Numbered from the stretch's first letter, positions 1-7,737 are shown. The stretch is DNA of 64,000 bases from an uncultured Methylibium sp. (GCF_902826655.1 NZ_CADEFR010000008.1:43346-107345), one strand, 5' to 3'. A program made the numbers and translations. The notes: generated from the letters alone by a model not told the origin.

Positions 1-82
1 CGACGAGGCCTTCATCCGCGTGCTGGTGCGGCGACTGCACGTCGCGCACGAGGCGCTGGCGCATCCGCGGCGCATCATCTAG
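1..82 (+). CDS. C-terminal end of an unidentified protein
   Basis: Only the last 26 codons lie in the window, read in the second frame from base 2 to a TAG stop at 80-82. The visible tail is basic and rich in Arg, His and Ala (for example LVRRLHVAHEALAHPRRII). This is too little to assign a family. The reading frame is inferred because it is open to the window edge and followed by about 150 bases without a gene before the next well-supported start. No terminator is evident directly after the stop. Confidence 0.45.
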   Translation, partial: DEAFIRVLVRRLHVAHEALAHPRRII

Positions 83-230
83 AGCGTCCCGGCCGACGGG
101 GCTGACGGCAAGCGGACAGCCCTCAACGCTGCCGCCGGCCTGCCGTTGTCGCGCTTGTGGCGCGGGCCGGGCCCGTGCTTCAATGCCCACGGGCAATCAC
201 GCCCTTGGCGAGTCGAACGAAGGAGACCCG

Positions 231-515
231 ATGAAGCACCTGTTCACTGCCCTGGCCCTGGCGGCCGCCGTCGTCAGCGTCCACGCCGCCGACGACAAGA
301 AGCCCACCGCCCAGCAAGGCAAGATGGCGACCTGCAACAAGGACGCCGGCGACAAGAAGGGCGACGAGCGCAAGGCCTTCATGAAGGAATGCCTGTCGGC
401 CAAGAAGGCCACGCAGCAGGACAAGATGAAGACCTGCAATGCCGACGCCAAGGGCAAGACGGGCGACGACCGCAAGGCCTTCATGAAGACCTGCCTGAGC
501 GGCGCCAAGGCCTGA
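231..515 (+). CDS. psiF: PsiF repeat protein, secreted
   Basis: Small secreted protein of 94 residues. An N-terminal signal peptide (MKHLFTALALAAAVVSVHAA) ends near residue 20 and leaves a Lys-rich mature part. That part holds two copies of the PsiF repeat, each with a Cys-Asn/Leu pair and the motif RKAFMKxCL (around residues 46-54 and 80-88). PsiF is named from a phosphate-starvation-inducible E. coli gene; its biochemical role is unknown. The start at 231 is chosen over the upstream in-frame ATG at 183 because an AAGGAGA ribosome site sits just before it and only this start gives a clean signal peptide. A strong terminator follows. Confidence 0.85.
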   Translation: MKHLFTALALAAAVVSVHAADDKKPTAQQGKMATCNKDAGDKKGDERKAFMKECLSAKKATQQDKMKTCNADAKGKTGDDRKAFMKTCLSGAKA

Positions 516-536
516 GGCCCGCTCTTCCGCTCGATG

Positions 537-564
537 AGCCCGGCGCCGCCGGGCTTTTTCTTTT
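537..564 (+). terminator. Rho-independent terminator after psiF
   Basis: An 8-bp perfect stem AGCCCGGC/GCCGGGCT (537-544 and 548-555) with a 3-base loop is followed by TTTTCTTTT on the plus strand. It lies 22 bases after the psiF stop and just before the convergent LysR gene ends. The T tract is on the plus-strand side only, so it serves psiF. Confidence 0.85.
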
Positions 565-575
565 GGCGGCCGGGC

Positions 576-1484
576 TCAGGGGCCGGACCAGTAGGCCTCG
601 TCGCCGTAGGTGTGCTTCAGGAAGTCGATCCACAGCCGCACGCGCAGCGGCAGGTGCTTGCGCTGCGGGAACACCGCGTAGATGCCGTTCGGCGGCGCGG
701 CGAAGTCGTCGAGCACGCTGACGAGGCGGCCGGCGCGCACCTCGTCCTCGACCTCCCAGGTGCTGCGCCACGCGATGCCGTGGCCGGCCAGGCACCAGTC
801 GTGCAGCACCTGGCCGTCCGAGCAGTCGTAGCGGCCGGCCGGCCGCAGGTGCGTGATCTCGCCGTCGACCGTGAAGGCCCAGCCGCGCGCCTGGCTGGCG
901 TTGGAGCTGAGCGTCAGGCACTGGTGGCGCGCCAGTTCGCCGGGGTGCTTCGGTGTGCCGGCGCGCTTCAGGTAGGCCGGCGCGGCGACGCACAGCCGGC
1001 GGTTGTCGGCCAGCCGCAGGCTCACCAGGCTGGAGTCGGGCAGGTCGCCGACGCGCACCGCGCAGTCGTAGCCCTCGTTGACGATGTCCACCACGCGGTC
1101 GCTCAGGTTCAGCGACACCGACACGTCGCGGTGCGCCTCGGCAAAGCGCGGCAGCAGCGGCGCCACGTGGCGGCGCCCGAAGCCGGCCGGCGCGGTGACG
1201 CGCAGGTGGCCGCTGGCCTTGACGCCGCCGGCGCTGACGCTGGCCTCGGCATTGGCCAGGTCGGCCAGCAGGCGCTGGGCGTCCTCGAGGAAGGCGCTGC
1301 CTTCGTGCGTCAGGCTGATGCGGCGGGTGGTGCGCACCAGCAGCTTCACGCCCAGGCGCTCCTCCAGCGCATCGATGCGCCGGCCGATGACCGCGGGCGC
1401 CACGCCCTCGGCGGCGGCGGCGGCGGTCAGGCTGCCCTTGGTGGCGACGGCGGCAAAGGATTCGATCTGCTTCAGGCGGTCCAT
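576..1484 (-). CDS. LysR-family transcriptional regulator (CrgA-like)
   Basis: Protein of 302 residues with the standard LysR layout: a winged helix-turn-helix in about residues 1-60 (GSLTAAAAAEGVAPAVIGRR, then LGVKLL) and an effector-binding domain from about 90 to 295. The text around GHLRVTAPAGFGRRHVAPLL is typical of the CrgA subgroup. It is divergent from the haloacid dehalogenase gene at 1592, which is the usual arrangement for a LysR regulator and its target, but the effector cannot be read from sequence. The start at 1484 (MDRLKQIESF) matches family starts; an in-frame start at 1538 would add 18 atypical residues. Confidence 0.88.
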   Translation of the reverse strand: MDRLKQIESFAAVATKGSLTAAAAAEGVAPAVIGRRIDALEERLGVKLLVRTTRRISLTHEGSAFLEDAQRLLADLANAEASVSAGGVKASGHLRVTAPAGFGRRHVAPLLPRFAEAHRDVSVSLNLSDRVVDIVNEGYDCAVRVGDLPDSSLVSLRLADNRRLCVAAPAYLKRAGTPKHPGELARHQCLTLSSNASQARGWAFTVDGEITHLRPAGRYDCSDGQVLHDWCLAGHGIAWRSTWEVEDEVRAGRLVSVLDDFAAPPNGIYAVFPQRKHLPLRVRLWIDFLKHTYGDEAYWSGP

Positions 1485-1549
1485 CGGTGAAGGGTAGCGC
1501 GTCGGGCGGCGATTAGGGGTTGTTGGGTCAAAGATCAAGCGCTATTCGC

Positions 1550-1561
1550 CCGATTAATCGG
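1550..1561. promoter_or_regulatory. Palindrome in the LysR/haloacid dehalogenase divergent region
   Basis: A perfect 12-bp palindrome CCGATTAATCGG lies in the 107-bp gap between the divergent LysR and dehalogenase genes, with another CGATTA half-element at about 1510-1515. LysR proteins bind dyads in such gaps, so this is a candidate operator. That is inferred from position and symmetry only. Confidence 0.4.
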
Positions 1562-1591
1562 CGCCCAGGTTCGCAATAAAGTCAGGTCACG

Positions 1592-2305
1592 ATGAAGTCC
1601 GCCGGTTCGCTGCCGCCTGTCCAGGCCGTCCTCTTCGACGCCTACGGCACGCTGTTCGACGTCTACAGCGTCGGCACGCTGGCCGAGCAGCTGTTCCCGG
1701 GCCGCGGCGAGGCGCTGGCCGTGCTGTGGCGCGACAAACAGATCGAATACACGCGGCTCACCTCGATGAGCGGCCGCTACCGCCCCTTCTGGGACCTCAC
1801 GCGCGCCGGCCTGCGCTACGCCTGCGCGCGCCTGAAGCTCGAGCTGACGGCCGAGCGCGAGTCGCAGCTGCTCAACCAGTACCGCCACCTCGGGTCCTTC
1901 CCCGAGAACAAGGCCGTGCTGCAGGCGCTCAAGGCGCGCGGCGTGACGACCGGCATCCTCAGCAACGGCGACCCGGACATGCTGTCGGTGGCCGTCAAGA
2001 GCGCCGGCTATGTCGACGACCAGGGCCGCAGCCTGCTCGACCACCTGATCAGCGTCGAGACCGTGCAGCGCTACAAGACCGACCCGGCCACCTACGCGCT
2101 GGGCACGCAGGCGCTGGGCAAGCCGGCACGGCAGGTGCTTTTCGTTTCCAGCAACTGCTGGGACGCGATCGGCGCCACCTGGTTCGGCTACACCACGCTG
2201 TGGGTCAACCGCGGCAAGCTGCCGCTCGAGGCCCTGGACACCGAACCCACGCGCACCGGCAGCAGCCTGCGCGATGTGCTCGACTTCTTTCCCGCCGCGT
2301 CCTGA
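1592..2305 (+). CDS. L-2-haloacid dehalogenase (type II, HAD superfamily)
   Basis: Protein of 237 residues that should hydrolyse L-2-haloalkanoic acids to D-2-hydroxy acids through an aspartyl-ester intermediate. Residues matching the characterised type II enzymes are visible: nucleophile Asp16 and Thr20 in FDAYGTLFD, Arg47 in LWRDKQ, Ser124-Asn125 in ILSNGD, Lys162 in YKTDP, and Ser187-Asn188 and Asp191 in SSNCWDA. Length fits the family. Several HAD proteins with this fold have no known halogenated substrate, so physiological dehalogenation is not certain. It lies 38 bases upstream of malate synthase on the same strand and could be co-transcribed with it. Confidence 0.85.
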   Translation: MKSAGSLPPVQAVLFDAYGTLFDVYSVGTLAEQLFPGRGEALAVLWRDKQIEYTRLTSMSGRYRPFWDLTRAGLRYACARLKLELTAERESQLLNQYRHLGSFPENKAVLQALKARGVTTGILSNGDPDMLSVAVKSAGYVDDQGRSLLDHLISVETVQRYKTDPATYALGTQALGKPARQVLFVSSNCWDAIGATWFGYTTLWVNRGKLPLEALDTEPTRTGSSLRDVLDFFPAAS

Positions 2306-2343
2306 TCCCCGAAACTGAAACTTCCCGTCCCCAGGAGTCCGCC

Positions 2344-3930
2344 ATGACGACCCTTCAAACCCCTGCCGGCATGCAGATCACCGGCGCGATCCAGCCCGGC
2401 TTCGAGACCGTGCTGACGCCCGAGGCGCTGGCCTTCGTGGCCCAGCTGCACCGCGCCTTCGAGCCGCGCCGCCAGGAGCTGCTGGCCGCGCGCGCCGTGC
2501 GCGCCAAGCGCCTGGACGCCGGCGAGCGCCCCGACTTCCTGAAGGAGACGAAGCACATCCGCGACGGCGACTGGAAGATCGCGCCGCTGCCCAAGGCCCT
2601 GCACTGCCGTCGCGTCGAGATCACCGGCCCGGTCGAGGCCAAGATGGTCATCAACGCCTTCAACTCGGGCGCCGACAGCTACATGACCGACTTCGAGGAC
2701 AGCAACTCCCCGAAGTGGAGCAACCAGATCCAGGGCCAGATCAACCTGTCCAAGGCGATCCGCCGCACGCTGACCGTCGGTCAGGCCGGCAAGACCTACA
2801 AGCTCAACGACAAGATCGCGACGCTGCAGGTGCGGCCGCGCGGCTGGCACCTCGACGAGAAGCACGTCACCGTCGACGGGCAACGCGTGTCGGGCGGCAT
2901 CTTCGACTTCGCGCTGTTCTTCTTCCACAACGCGAAGGAGCAGATCGAGCGCGGCGCCGGTCCCTTCTTCTACCTGCCCAAGATGGAGTCGCACCTCGAG
3001 GCGCGGCTGTGGAACGACATCTTCGTGATGGCGCAGAAGGAAGTCGGCCTGCCGCAGGGCACGATCAAGGCCACCGTCCTGATCGAGACCATCCTCGCCG
3101 CCTTCGAGATGGACGAGATCCTGTACGAGCTGCGCGAGCACTCGGCGGGCCTCAATGCCGGCCGCTGGGACTACATCTTCAGCTGCATCAAGAAGTTCAA
3201 GAACGACCGCGACTTCTGCCTGGCCGACCGCGCCAGGGTCACGATGACCGCGCCCTTCATGCGCGCCTACGCGCTGCTGCTGCTGAAGACCTGCCACCAC
3301 CGCAACGCGCCGGCGATCGGCGGCATGAGCGCGCTGATCCCGATCAAGAACGACCCCGAGAAGAACGCCGTCGCGATGGCCGGCATCATCAAGGACAAGC
3401 GCCGCGACGCCAACGACGGCTACGACGGGGGCTGGGTCGCGCACCCGGGCCTGGTCGACGTGGCGATGAAGGAGTTCGTCGACGTGCTGGGCGACAAGCC
3501 CAACCAGATCGAGCGCCAGAAGAAGTACACGCACATCGAGGCCGAGCACCTGCTGGAGTTCAAGCCCGAGGGCCCGATCACCGAGGCCGGCCTGCGCATG
3601 AACATCAACGTCGGCATGTACTACCTGGCGTCCTGGCTGGCGGGCAACGGCTGCGTGCCGATCTACAACCTGATGGAAGACGCGGCCACCGCCGAGATCT
3701 CGCGCTCGCAGGTCTGGCAGTGGATCCGGTCGCCGAAGGGCGTGCTCGACGACGGCCGCAAGGTCACCGAGGCGATGGTGCGCAAGATGGTCGCGGAAGA
3801 ACTCGCGGGCATCAAGGAAGCCGGCTACGAAGGCACGACCGTGGATCGCGCGGCCGAGATCTTCGAGCAGATGAGCACGCAGGAGGCCTTCGCCGAGTTC
3901 CTGACGCTGCCGCTCTACGAGGAACTCTGA
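2344..3930 (+). CDS. aceB: Malate synthase A
   Basis: Glyoxylate-cycle enzyme that condenses glyoxylate with acetyl-CoA to give malate in the cytoplasm. The 528-residue length fits isoform A. The family signature is at residues 264-279 (REHSAGLNAGRWDYIF), and the C-terminal part carries NLMEDAATAEISRSQVWQWI, also characteristic. The start at 2344 is preceded by CCAGGAGTCC, a good ribosome site; the longer open frame upstream only overlaps the dehalogenase gene. Isocitrate lyase, the partner enzyme of the cycle, is not in this window. Confidence 0.96.
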   Translation: MTTLQTPAGMQITGAIQPGFETVLTPEALAFVAQLHRAFEPRRQELLAARAVRAKRLDAGERPDFLKETKHIRDGDWKIAPLPKALHCRRVEITGPVEAKMVINAFNSGADSYMTDFEDSNSPKWSNQIQGQINLSKAIRRTLTVGQAGKTYKLNDKIATLQVRPRGWHLDEKHVTVDGQRVSGGIFDFALFFFHNAKEQIERGAGPFFYLPKMESHLEARLWNDIFVMAQKEVGLPQGTIKATVLIETILAAFEMDEILYELREHSAGLNAGRWDYIFSCIKKFKNDRDFCLADRARVTMTAPFMRAYALLLLKTCHHRNAPAIGGMSALIPIKNDPEKNAVAMAGIIKDKRRDANDGYDGGWVAHPGLVDVAMKEFVDVLGDKPNQIERQKKYTHIEAEHLLEFKPEGPITEAGLRMNINVGMYYLASWLAGNGCVPIYNLMEDAATAEISRSQVWQWIRSPKGVLDDGRKVTEAMVRKMVAEELAGIKEAGYEGTTVDRAAEIFEQMSTQEAFAEFLTLPLYEEL

Positions 3931-3935
3931 GCGCC

Positions 3936-3964
3936 GGCGCGCGAGCGCGCCGTGCGCCTTTTGT
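3936..3964 (+). terminator. Possible terminator after malate synthase
   Basis: A G+C-rich inverted repeat (GGCGCG/CGCGCC, with an alternative outer GGCGC/GCGCC pairing) begins 6 bases after the aceB stop. It runs into a short TTTT at 3959-3962. The T tract is short and the best stem does not abut it under every folding, so the assignment is tentative. Confidence 0.4.
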
Positions 3965-3975
3965 TGCAAGCCGCT

Positions 3976-4002
3976 GCATCCGCCGCGGCGGGATGTCCGT
4001 AG
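3976..4002 (+). promoter_or_regulatory. Predicted ECF (SigK-type) promoter for the DUF4394 lipoprotein
   Basis: GCATCC (3976-3981) and CCGTAG (3997-4002) are separated by 15 bases, 74 bases before the lipoprotein start. The promoter described for mycobacterial SigK is CCATCC then CCGAAT with a 16-17 base spacer, so five of six and four of six bases agree. The same pair with a 16-base spacer lies before the DUF3455 gene at 38427. The sigma factor encoded downstream at 5790 is the natural candidate. Spacer length is slightly short, and no experimental support can be seen from sequence. Confidence 0.5.
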
Positions 4003-4017
4003 TCCCCGACATGCGAA

Positions 4018-4042
4018 CCCGATCGGCCGAAAGGCCGTCGGG
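4018..4042 (+). other. GAAA-capped hairpin in the lipoprotein leader
   Basis: CCCGA(T)CGGCC and GGCCGTCGGG form a 10-bp stem with one bulged T, closed by a GAAA tetraloop at 4029-4032. It would sit about 10 bases from the predicted transcript start and 34 bases before the start codon. No T tract follows, so a role in mRNA stability or translation is more likely than termination. The role is inferred. Confidence 0.5.
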
Positions 4043-4075
4043 CTCTTGTGTCATCGACCACGGAGACTTCCCGCC

Positions 4076-5698
4076 ATGCATCGCAAGACCCTGCTCGCCA
4101 CCGTTGCCGCCTTCGCTCTCGGGGGCCTCGCTGCCTGCGGTGGCGGAGGCGATGCGCCGCCGCCGGCACCGCAACCGGTGGCGGTCGGCGACACCGTCGC
4201 GCTGACCGCCAGCGGCCGCATCGTCTCGTTCAACCGCGCGACGCCGGCCACGCTGGTCGGCGCGGTGTCGGTCACCGGCCTCGCCTCGGGCGAGACGCTG
4301 CTCGGCATCGACATCCGTCCGGCCGACGGCCTGCTGTACGCGCTGGGCAGCGCCGGCAACATCTACACGATCGTGCCGTCGACCGGCGCGGCCACGCTGC
4401 GTGTCGCGCTGCGCGCCGCGGCCGGTGACGACAACCCTTACGCCGCGCTGGTCGGCGACAGCTTCGCCGTCGACTTCAATCCGGCCGCGGACCGCCTGCG
4501 CGTGATCGGCAACCTGGGCCAGAACCTGCGCATCAACGTCGCCACCGGCGACACCATCACCGACGGCCTGATCGCACCGGCCGCCGGCGGCACCGCGACG
4601 GTCAGTGCCGGCGCCTACACCAACAGCTTCGCGGGCACGACGACGACCCAGCTCTTCGACCTGGACGTGGTCGCCGGCACGCTGCACCTGCAGGACCCGC
4701 CGAACAACGGCACGCTGGCCGCCGGCCTGCCGCTGGGCGTGACGGCGACCGCGGCCAACGGCTTCGACATCGACGCGCGCAACAACACCGGCTACGCCGC
4801 ACTGACGGTCGGCGGCACGACCTCGCTGTACACCGTCAACCTCACGACCGGCGCCGCGACCGCCGTGGCCGGCGGCGCGATCGCCGGCGGCGAAGCGATC
4901 CGCGGGCTGGCGCTGGTGCAGCCGGCCGCGCCCACGGCCATCGGCCTGACCGCCGACAACCGCCTGCTGGCCTTCAACCCGGCGGCGCCGAACACCATCA
5001 CCTCCACGACCACCATCACCGGCCTGCAGACCGGCGAAGTGATCCTCGGCATCGACGTGCGGCCGGGTAACGGCCTGCTCTACGCGCTGGCCACCGGCGG
5101 GCGGCTCTACACCGTCGACCCGGCCACCGGCGCGGCGACCTTCCGTGTCGCGCTGGCCGCCGATCCGGCCGACGCGACCGCGCCCTACAGCGGCCTCGCG
5201 AGCAACGCGCTCAGCGTCGACTTCAACCCGGCCGCCGACCGCCTGCGCGTGATCGCCGACAACGGCCAGAGCCTGCGCATCAACGTCGACACCGGCCTCA
5301 CCACGACCGACGGCGACATCAACCGCGTCGGCGTCGCGCCCTCGGTGCTGGCTGCGGCCTACGCCAACAGCTTTGCCGGCACGACGACGACGGTGCTCTA
5401 CGACCTGGAGGCCGCCAGCAACGTGCTGGCGATCCAGAACCCGCCGAACAACGGCACGCTGGTCGACGTCGGCGCGCTCGGCCTCGACATCGCCGGCAGC
5501 GGCGGCTTCGACATCGCGGGCGGCGGCAACGGCCTCGCGCTGGCGGCGCTGCGGGTCGGCACGACCGGCCCGATGTCGCTGTACGCCGTCAACCTGACCA
5601 CCGGGGCCGCGACCTTCTATCGCGGCCTGGCGGCCGACGCGGCGCAGATCGGCGGCGCCGGCGGCGTGCCGCTGGTCGACCTGGCGATCCGCTTCTGA
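4076..5698 (+). CDS. Lipoprotein with two tandem DUF4394 domains
   Basis: Protein of 540 residues. A lipoprotein signal peptide ends at LAAC with Cys21 as the predicted lipidated residue, followed by a Gly/Pro linker. Two DUF4394 units follow at about residues 37-288 and 293-540. Both contain LLGIDIRP/ILGIDVRP, VDFNPAADRLRVI, LRINV, the DPPNNGTL/NPPNNGTL motif and LYxVNLTTGAAT, so they arose by duplication. DUF4394 has no known function; the pattern of short repeated strands suggests a beta-propeller-like fold. The ECF sigma and anti-sigma genes follow directly, and a matching promoter lies upstream, so it is probably a target of that sigma factor. The start at 4076 is chosen for the lipobox. 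Confidence 0.82.
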   Translation: MHRKTLLATVAAFALGGLAACGGGGDAPPPAPQPVAVGDTVALTASGRIVSFNRATPATLVGAVSVTGLASGETLLGIDIRPADGLLYALGSAGNIYTIVPSTGAATLRVALRAAAGDDNPYAALVGDSFAVDFNPAADRLRVIGNLGQNLRINVATGDTITDGLIAPAAGGTATVSAGAYTNSFAGTTTTQLFDLDVVAGTLHLQDPPNNGTLAAGLPLGVTATAANGFDIDARNNTGYAALTVGGTTSLYTVNLTTGAATAVAGGAIAGGEAIRGLALVQPAAPTAIGLTADNRLLAFNPAAPNTITSTTTITGLQTGEVILGIDVRPGNGLLYALATGGRLYTVDPATGAATFRVALAADPADATAPYSGLASNALSVDFNPAADRLRVIADNGQSLRINVDTGLTTTDGDINRVGVAPSVLAAAYANSFAGTTTTVLYDLEAASNVLAIQNPPNNGTLVDVGALGLDIAGSGGFDIAGGGNGLALAALRVGTTGPMSLYAVNLTTGAATFYRGLAADAAQIGGAGGVPLVDLAIRF

Positions 5699-5709
5699 TC
5701 ATGGCGAGG

Positions 5710-5743
5710 CGGCCGACGTGGTCTGCGACGGCCACGTCGGCCG
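5710..5743. other. Perfect 12-bp hairpin between lipoprotein and sigma genes
   Basis: CGGCCGACGTGG (5710-5721) and CCACGTCGGCCG (5732-5743) are exact reverse complements with a 10-base loop, 12 bases after the lipoprotein stop and 46 bases before the sigma start. No T tract flanks it on either side. It could lower read-through or protect the upstream mRNA end, or it could be a protein-binding site. Confidence 0.6.
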
Positions 5744-5789
5744 GGCCGCCGGCTCGGCTAGGATCGCGTCCGACCCGCCCCGCCGCCCC

Positions 5790-6353
5790 ATGCCCAGCCC
5801 GACGAGCACTTCCCCCGATGGCTTCGACTACGAGTCGGCGCTCGAGGCCTGCGCGCGCGGCGAGCGCTACGCGCTGCGCGCCCTCTACGAGCGCGAGTCG
5901 CGCTGGCTGCTGGGCGTGGCGCAGCGCATCGTGCGCGACCGCGACACCGCGCACGACGTGCTGCAGGAGGCCTTCCTGCAGGTCTGGCAGCGCGCATCGA
6001 CCTACCAGCGCGCGCTGGGCTCGGGGCGCGGCTGGATCTACACCGTGGTGCGTCACCGCGCGCTGGACGAGGCGCGCCGCGTGCAGCGCGAGATGCCGGC
6101 CGGCGACGACCTCGAGGCCGTCGCCGATGCGCACGCCGCGCTCGAGCCCGCGCCCGACCTGCCGCACGCCGACGCCGCGGCGCTGGACCGCTGCCTGTCC
6201 GCACTGGAGGAGCGCAAGCGCGACTGCATCGTGCGCGCCTTCGTCGAGGGCTACACGCACGAGCAGATCGCTCGCGAGATCGCCACGCCGGTCGGCACCG
6301 TCAAGTCGTGGATCCGCCGCGGGCTGCTGTCGCTGAAGGAGTGCCTGTCGTGA
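5790..6353 (+). CDS. ECF sigma factor, SigK-like
   Basis: RNA polymerase sigma factor of 187 residues with only regions 2 and 4. Region 2 is at about residues 20-95 (with DTAHDVLQEAFLQVWQRA) and region 4 at about 130-187 (EGYTHEQIAREIATPVGTVK, then SWIRRGL). The overlapping downstream gene is a RskA-type anti-sigma factor, which points to the SigK/ECF19 class. The start at 5790 follows the usual sigma N-terminus; an ATG at 5718 in the same frame would add 24 unrelated residues and run through the hairpin. Its likely targets include the lipoprotein gene just upstream. Confidence 0.88.
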   Translation: MPSPTSTSPDGFDYESALEACARGERYALRALYERESRWLLGVAQRIVRDRDTAHDVLQEAFLQVWQRASTYQRALGSGRGWIYTVVRHRALDEARRVQREMPAGDDLEAVADAHAALEPAPDLPHADAAALDRCLSALEERKRDCIVRAFVEGYTHEQIAREIATPVGTVKSWIRRGLLSLKECLS

Positions 6354-7084
6354 GCCTCGATCAGGATCCGCAGGAACGCAGCGCCACCGCCGGCGAGTAC
6401 GTGCTCGGCACGCTCGATGCCGCGACGCGCGCCGAGGTCGATCGGGCCCTGCCTGCCGACGCGGCGCTGCAGGCCGAGGTCTACCGCTGGCAGGACCGCC
6501 TGCTCGGCCTGACGCGCCGCGTCGCGCCGGCCGAGCCCGACGCCGGCCTGTGGCCCAAGATCGCCGCACGGCTGGGCGCCGCGCCCGCGGCACGACCGGC
6601 CGCCGCGCCCGCCGCCGCCAACGACCCGCTGTGGCAGCGCCTGCGCCGCTGGCAGCTCACCGGCGGCCTGGCGATCGCGGCTTCGATGGTGCTGGCCACG
6701 CTGCTGGTGCTGCGCGCGCCGACCGCGGTCGATGCGCCGGTGCGCTACCTCGCGGTGCTGCAGGCGCCCGACAACCAGACCGCCGGCTGGGTCGTCGAGA
6801 TCACCGCCGGCGACAAGCTGCGCCTGGTGCCGGTGGCGGCGGTCGCGGGGCAGCCGGTGCCCGCCGGCAAGACGCTGCAGTTCTGGACCAAGCCCGAAGG
6901 CGCGGCCGGCCCGACCTCGCTGGGCCTGGTGCGCGCCGGCCAGACCGTCGAGCTGCCGGTCGGCCAGCTGCCGGCGGTCGAGGCCAGGACGCTCTTCGAG
7001 CTGACCCTCGAACCCGAAGGCGGCTCGACGATCGGACGGCCGACGGGGCCGATCCTGTACGTGGGGCGCACCGTCAAGCTCTGA
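6350..7084 (+). CDS. RskA-type anti-sigma factor
   Basis: Membrane anti-sigma factor of 244 residues starting with GTG at 6350, which overlaps the sigma stop by 4 bases (GTGA), a sign of translational coupling. The cytoplasmic N-terminus has the RskA pattern GEYVLGTLDAATRAEV. One membrane segment lies near residues 104-121 (LAIAASMVLATLLVL). The outer C-terminal domain resembles RskA (PF10099) and ends with GRPTGPILYVGRTVKL. It should hold the upstream sigma factor at the membrane until proteolysis releases it. The second anti-sigma protein in this window, at 38533, has the same GxPTGPIL end motif. Confidence 0.85.
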   Translation: MSLDQDPQERSATAGEYVLGTLDAATRAEVDRALPADAALQAEVYRWQDRLLGLTRRVAPAEPDAGLWPKIAARLGAAPAARPAAAPAAANDPLWQRLRRWQLTGGLAIAASMVLATLLVLRAPTAVDAPVRYLAVLQAPDNQTAGWVVEITAGDKLRLVPVAAVAGQPVPAGKTLQFWTKPEGAAGPTSLGLVRAGQTVELPVGQLPAVEARTLFELTLEPEGGSTIGRPTGPILYVGRTVKL

Positions 7085-7144
7085 TTCACCTTGCTTGCTT
7101 GCGCGGCGCGGGCAGCGAAACCGACTGGGGCGCTGTACTGCGCT

Positions 7145-7370
7145 CATGTCCCCCGGGGCGGGCGATGCCCGTCCCTCCTCCTTTACTTCGCTCCGTACAA
7201 CGCCCCAGCCGGCTTCGCTGCTGGCATCGCTCTGGCCGCTCGGAGGCCTGCAATGCTGCGGCGGTGGAAGGTCGAGGGCAGTGGGTGACCGGCGCAGTGA
7301 AGTAAAGGAGGAGGCCGGGCGCAGCCCGGTCGGAGGACATGAACGGAGCCGGTCACCCGCTGTCCTCGAC
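7145..7370. repeat. Compound inverted-repeat region in a 320-bp gene-free gap
   Basis: The gap 7085-7404 has no convincing gene. It holds two related segments in opposite orientation, about 7145-7194 and 7297-7341. They share CATGTCC...GGGC, a GC-rich centre and the 14-base TCCTCCTTTACTTC block, which is read as GAAGTAAAGGAGGA in the second copy. The second copy is enclosed by a 23-bp inverted repeat, 7271-7293 with 7348-7370, with two mismatches, and contains an inner CCGGGC/GCCCGG stem. The layout resembles dispersed REP/BIME-like elements. Copy number elsewhere in the genome cannot be seen here. Confidence 0.6.
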
Positions 7371-7404
7371 CCGCGCGACCGACGTCACACAGTAGCGAGG
7401 AGGC

Positions 7405-7737
7405 TCAAGGCTCCTTCACTTCGACCTTCAACGACGCATACCAGGCCGCCAGCGCCGCGATGTCGGCATCGCTCAGGTACTGGGCGACGACGTTCATCAC
7501 CGGGTGCTGGCGCGCACCGCTGCGGTAGGCCTTGAGCTGGGCCTCGACGTAGATCGCTGGTTGTCCGGCGAGGTTCGGCGCGTCCGGCAACGTCGCCAGG
7601 CCCAGCCGGCCATGGCAGGCGGAGCAGGCGGCCGACTTGGTACGGCCCGCTTCGTTGGCCTGGGCCGCTGGTACCGCGGCGCTGATCAACAGCGCCGCGA
7701 TCCAGCACCAGGTCCTAGCGCTTCGCGTCGCCCACAT
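7405..7737 (-). CDS. Small periplasmic cytochrome c (class I)
   Basis: Protein of 110 residues with an N-terminal signal-like hydrophobic stretch (WCWIAALLISAAVPAAQA) and one haem-binding motif CSACH, followed by a typical distal NVVAQYLSDADIAALAAWYA segment that supplies the class I fold. It overlaps the end of the sugar dehydrogenase gene by 23 bases on the same strand, so the two are probably co-expressed, and it may accept electrons from that enzyme. The start could also be at 7770, which adds 11 residues; 7737 gives the more usual signal peptide, but neither has a clear ribosome site. Confidence 0.78.
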   Translation of the reverse strand: MWATRSARTWCWIAALLISAAVPAAQANEAGRTKSAACSACHGRLGLATLPDAPNLAGQPAIYVEAQLKAYRSGARQHPVMNVVAQYLSDADIAALAAWYASLKVEVKEP

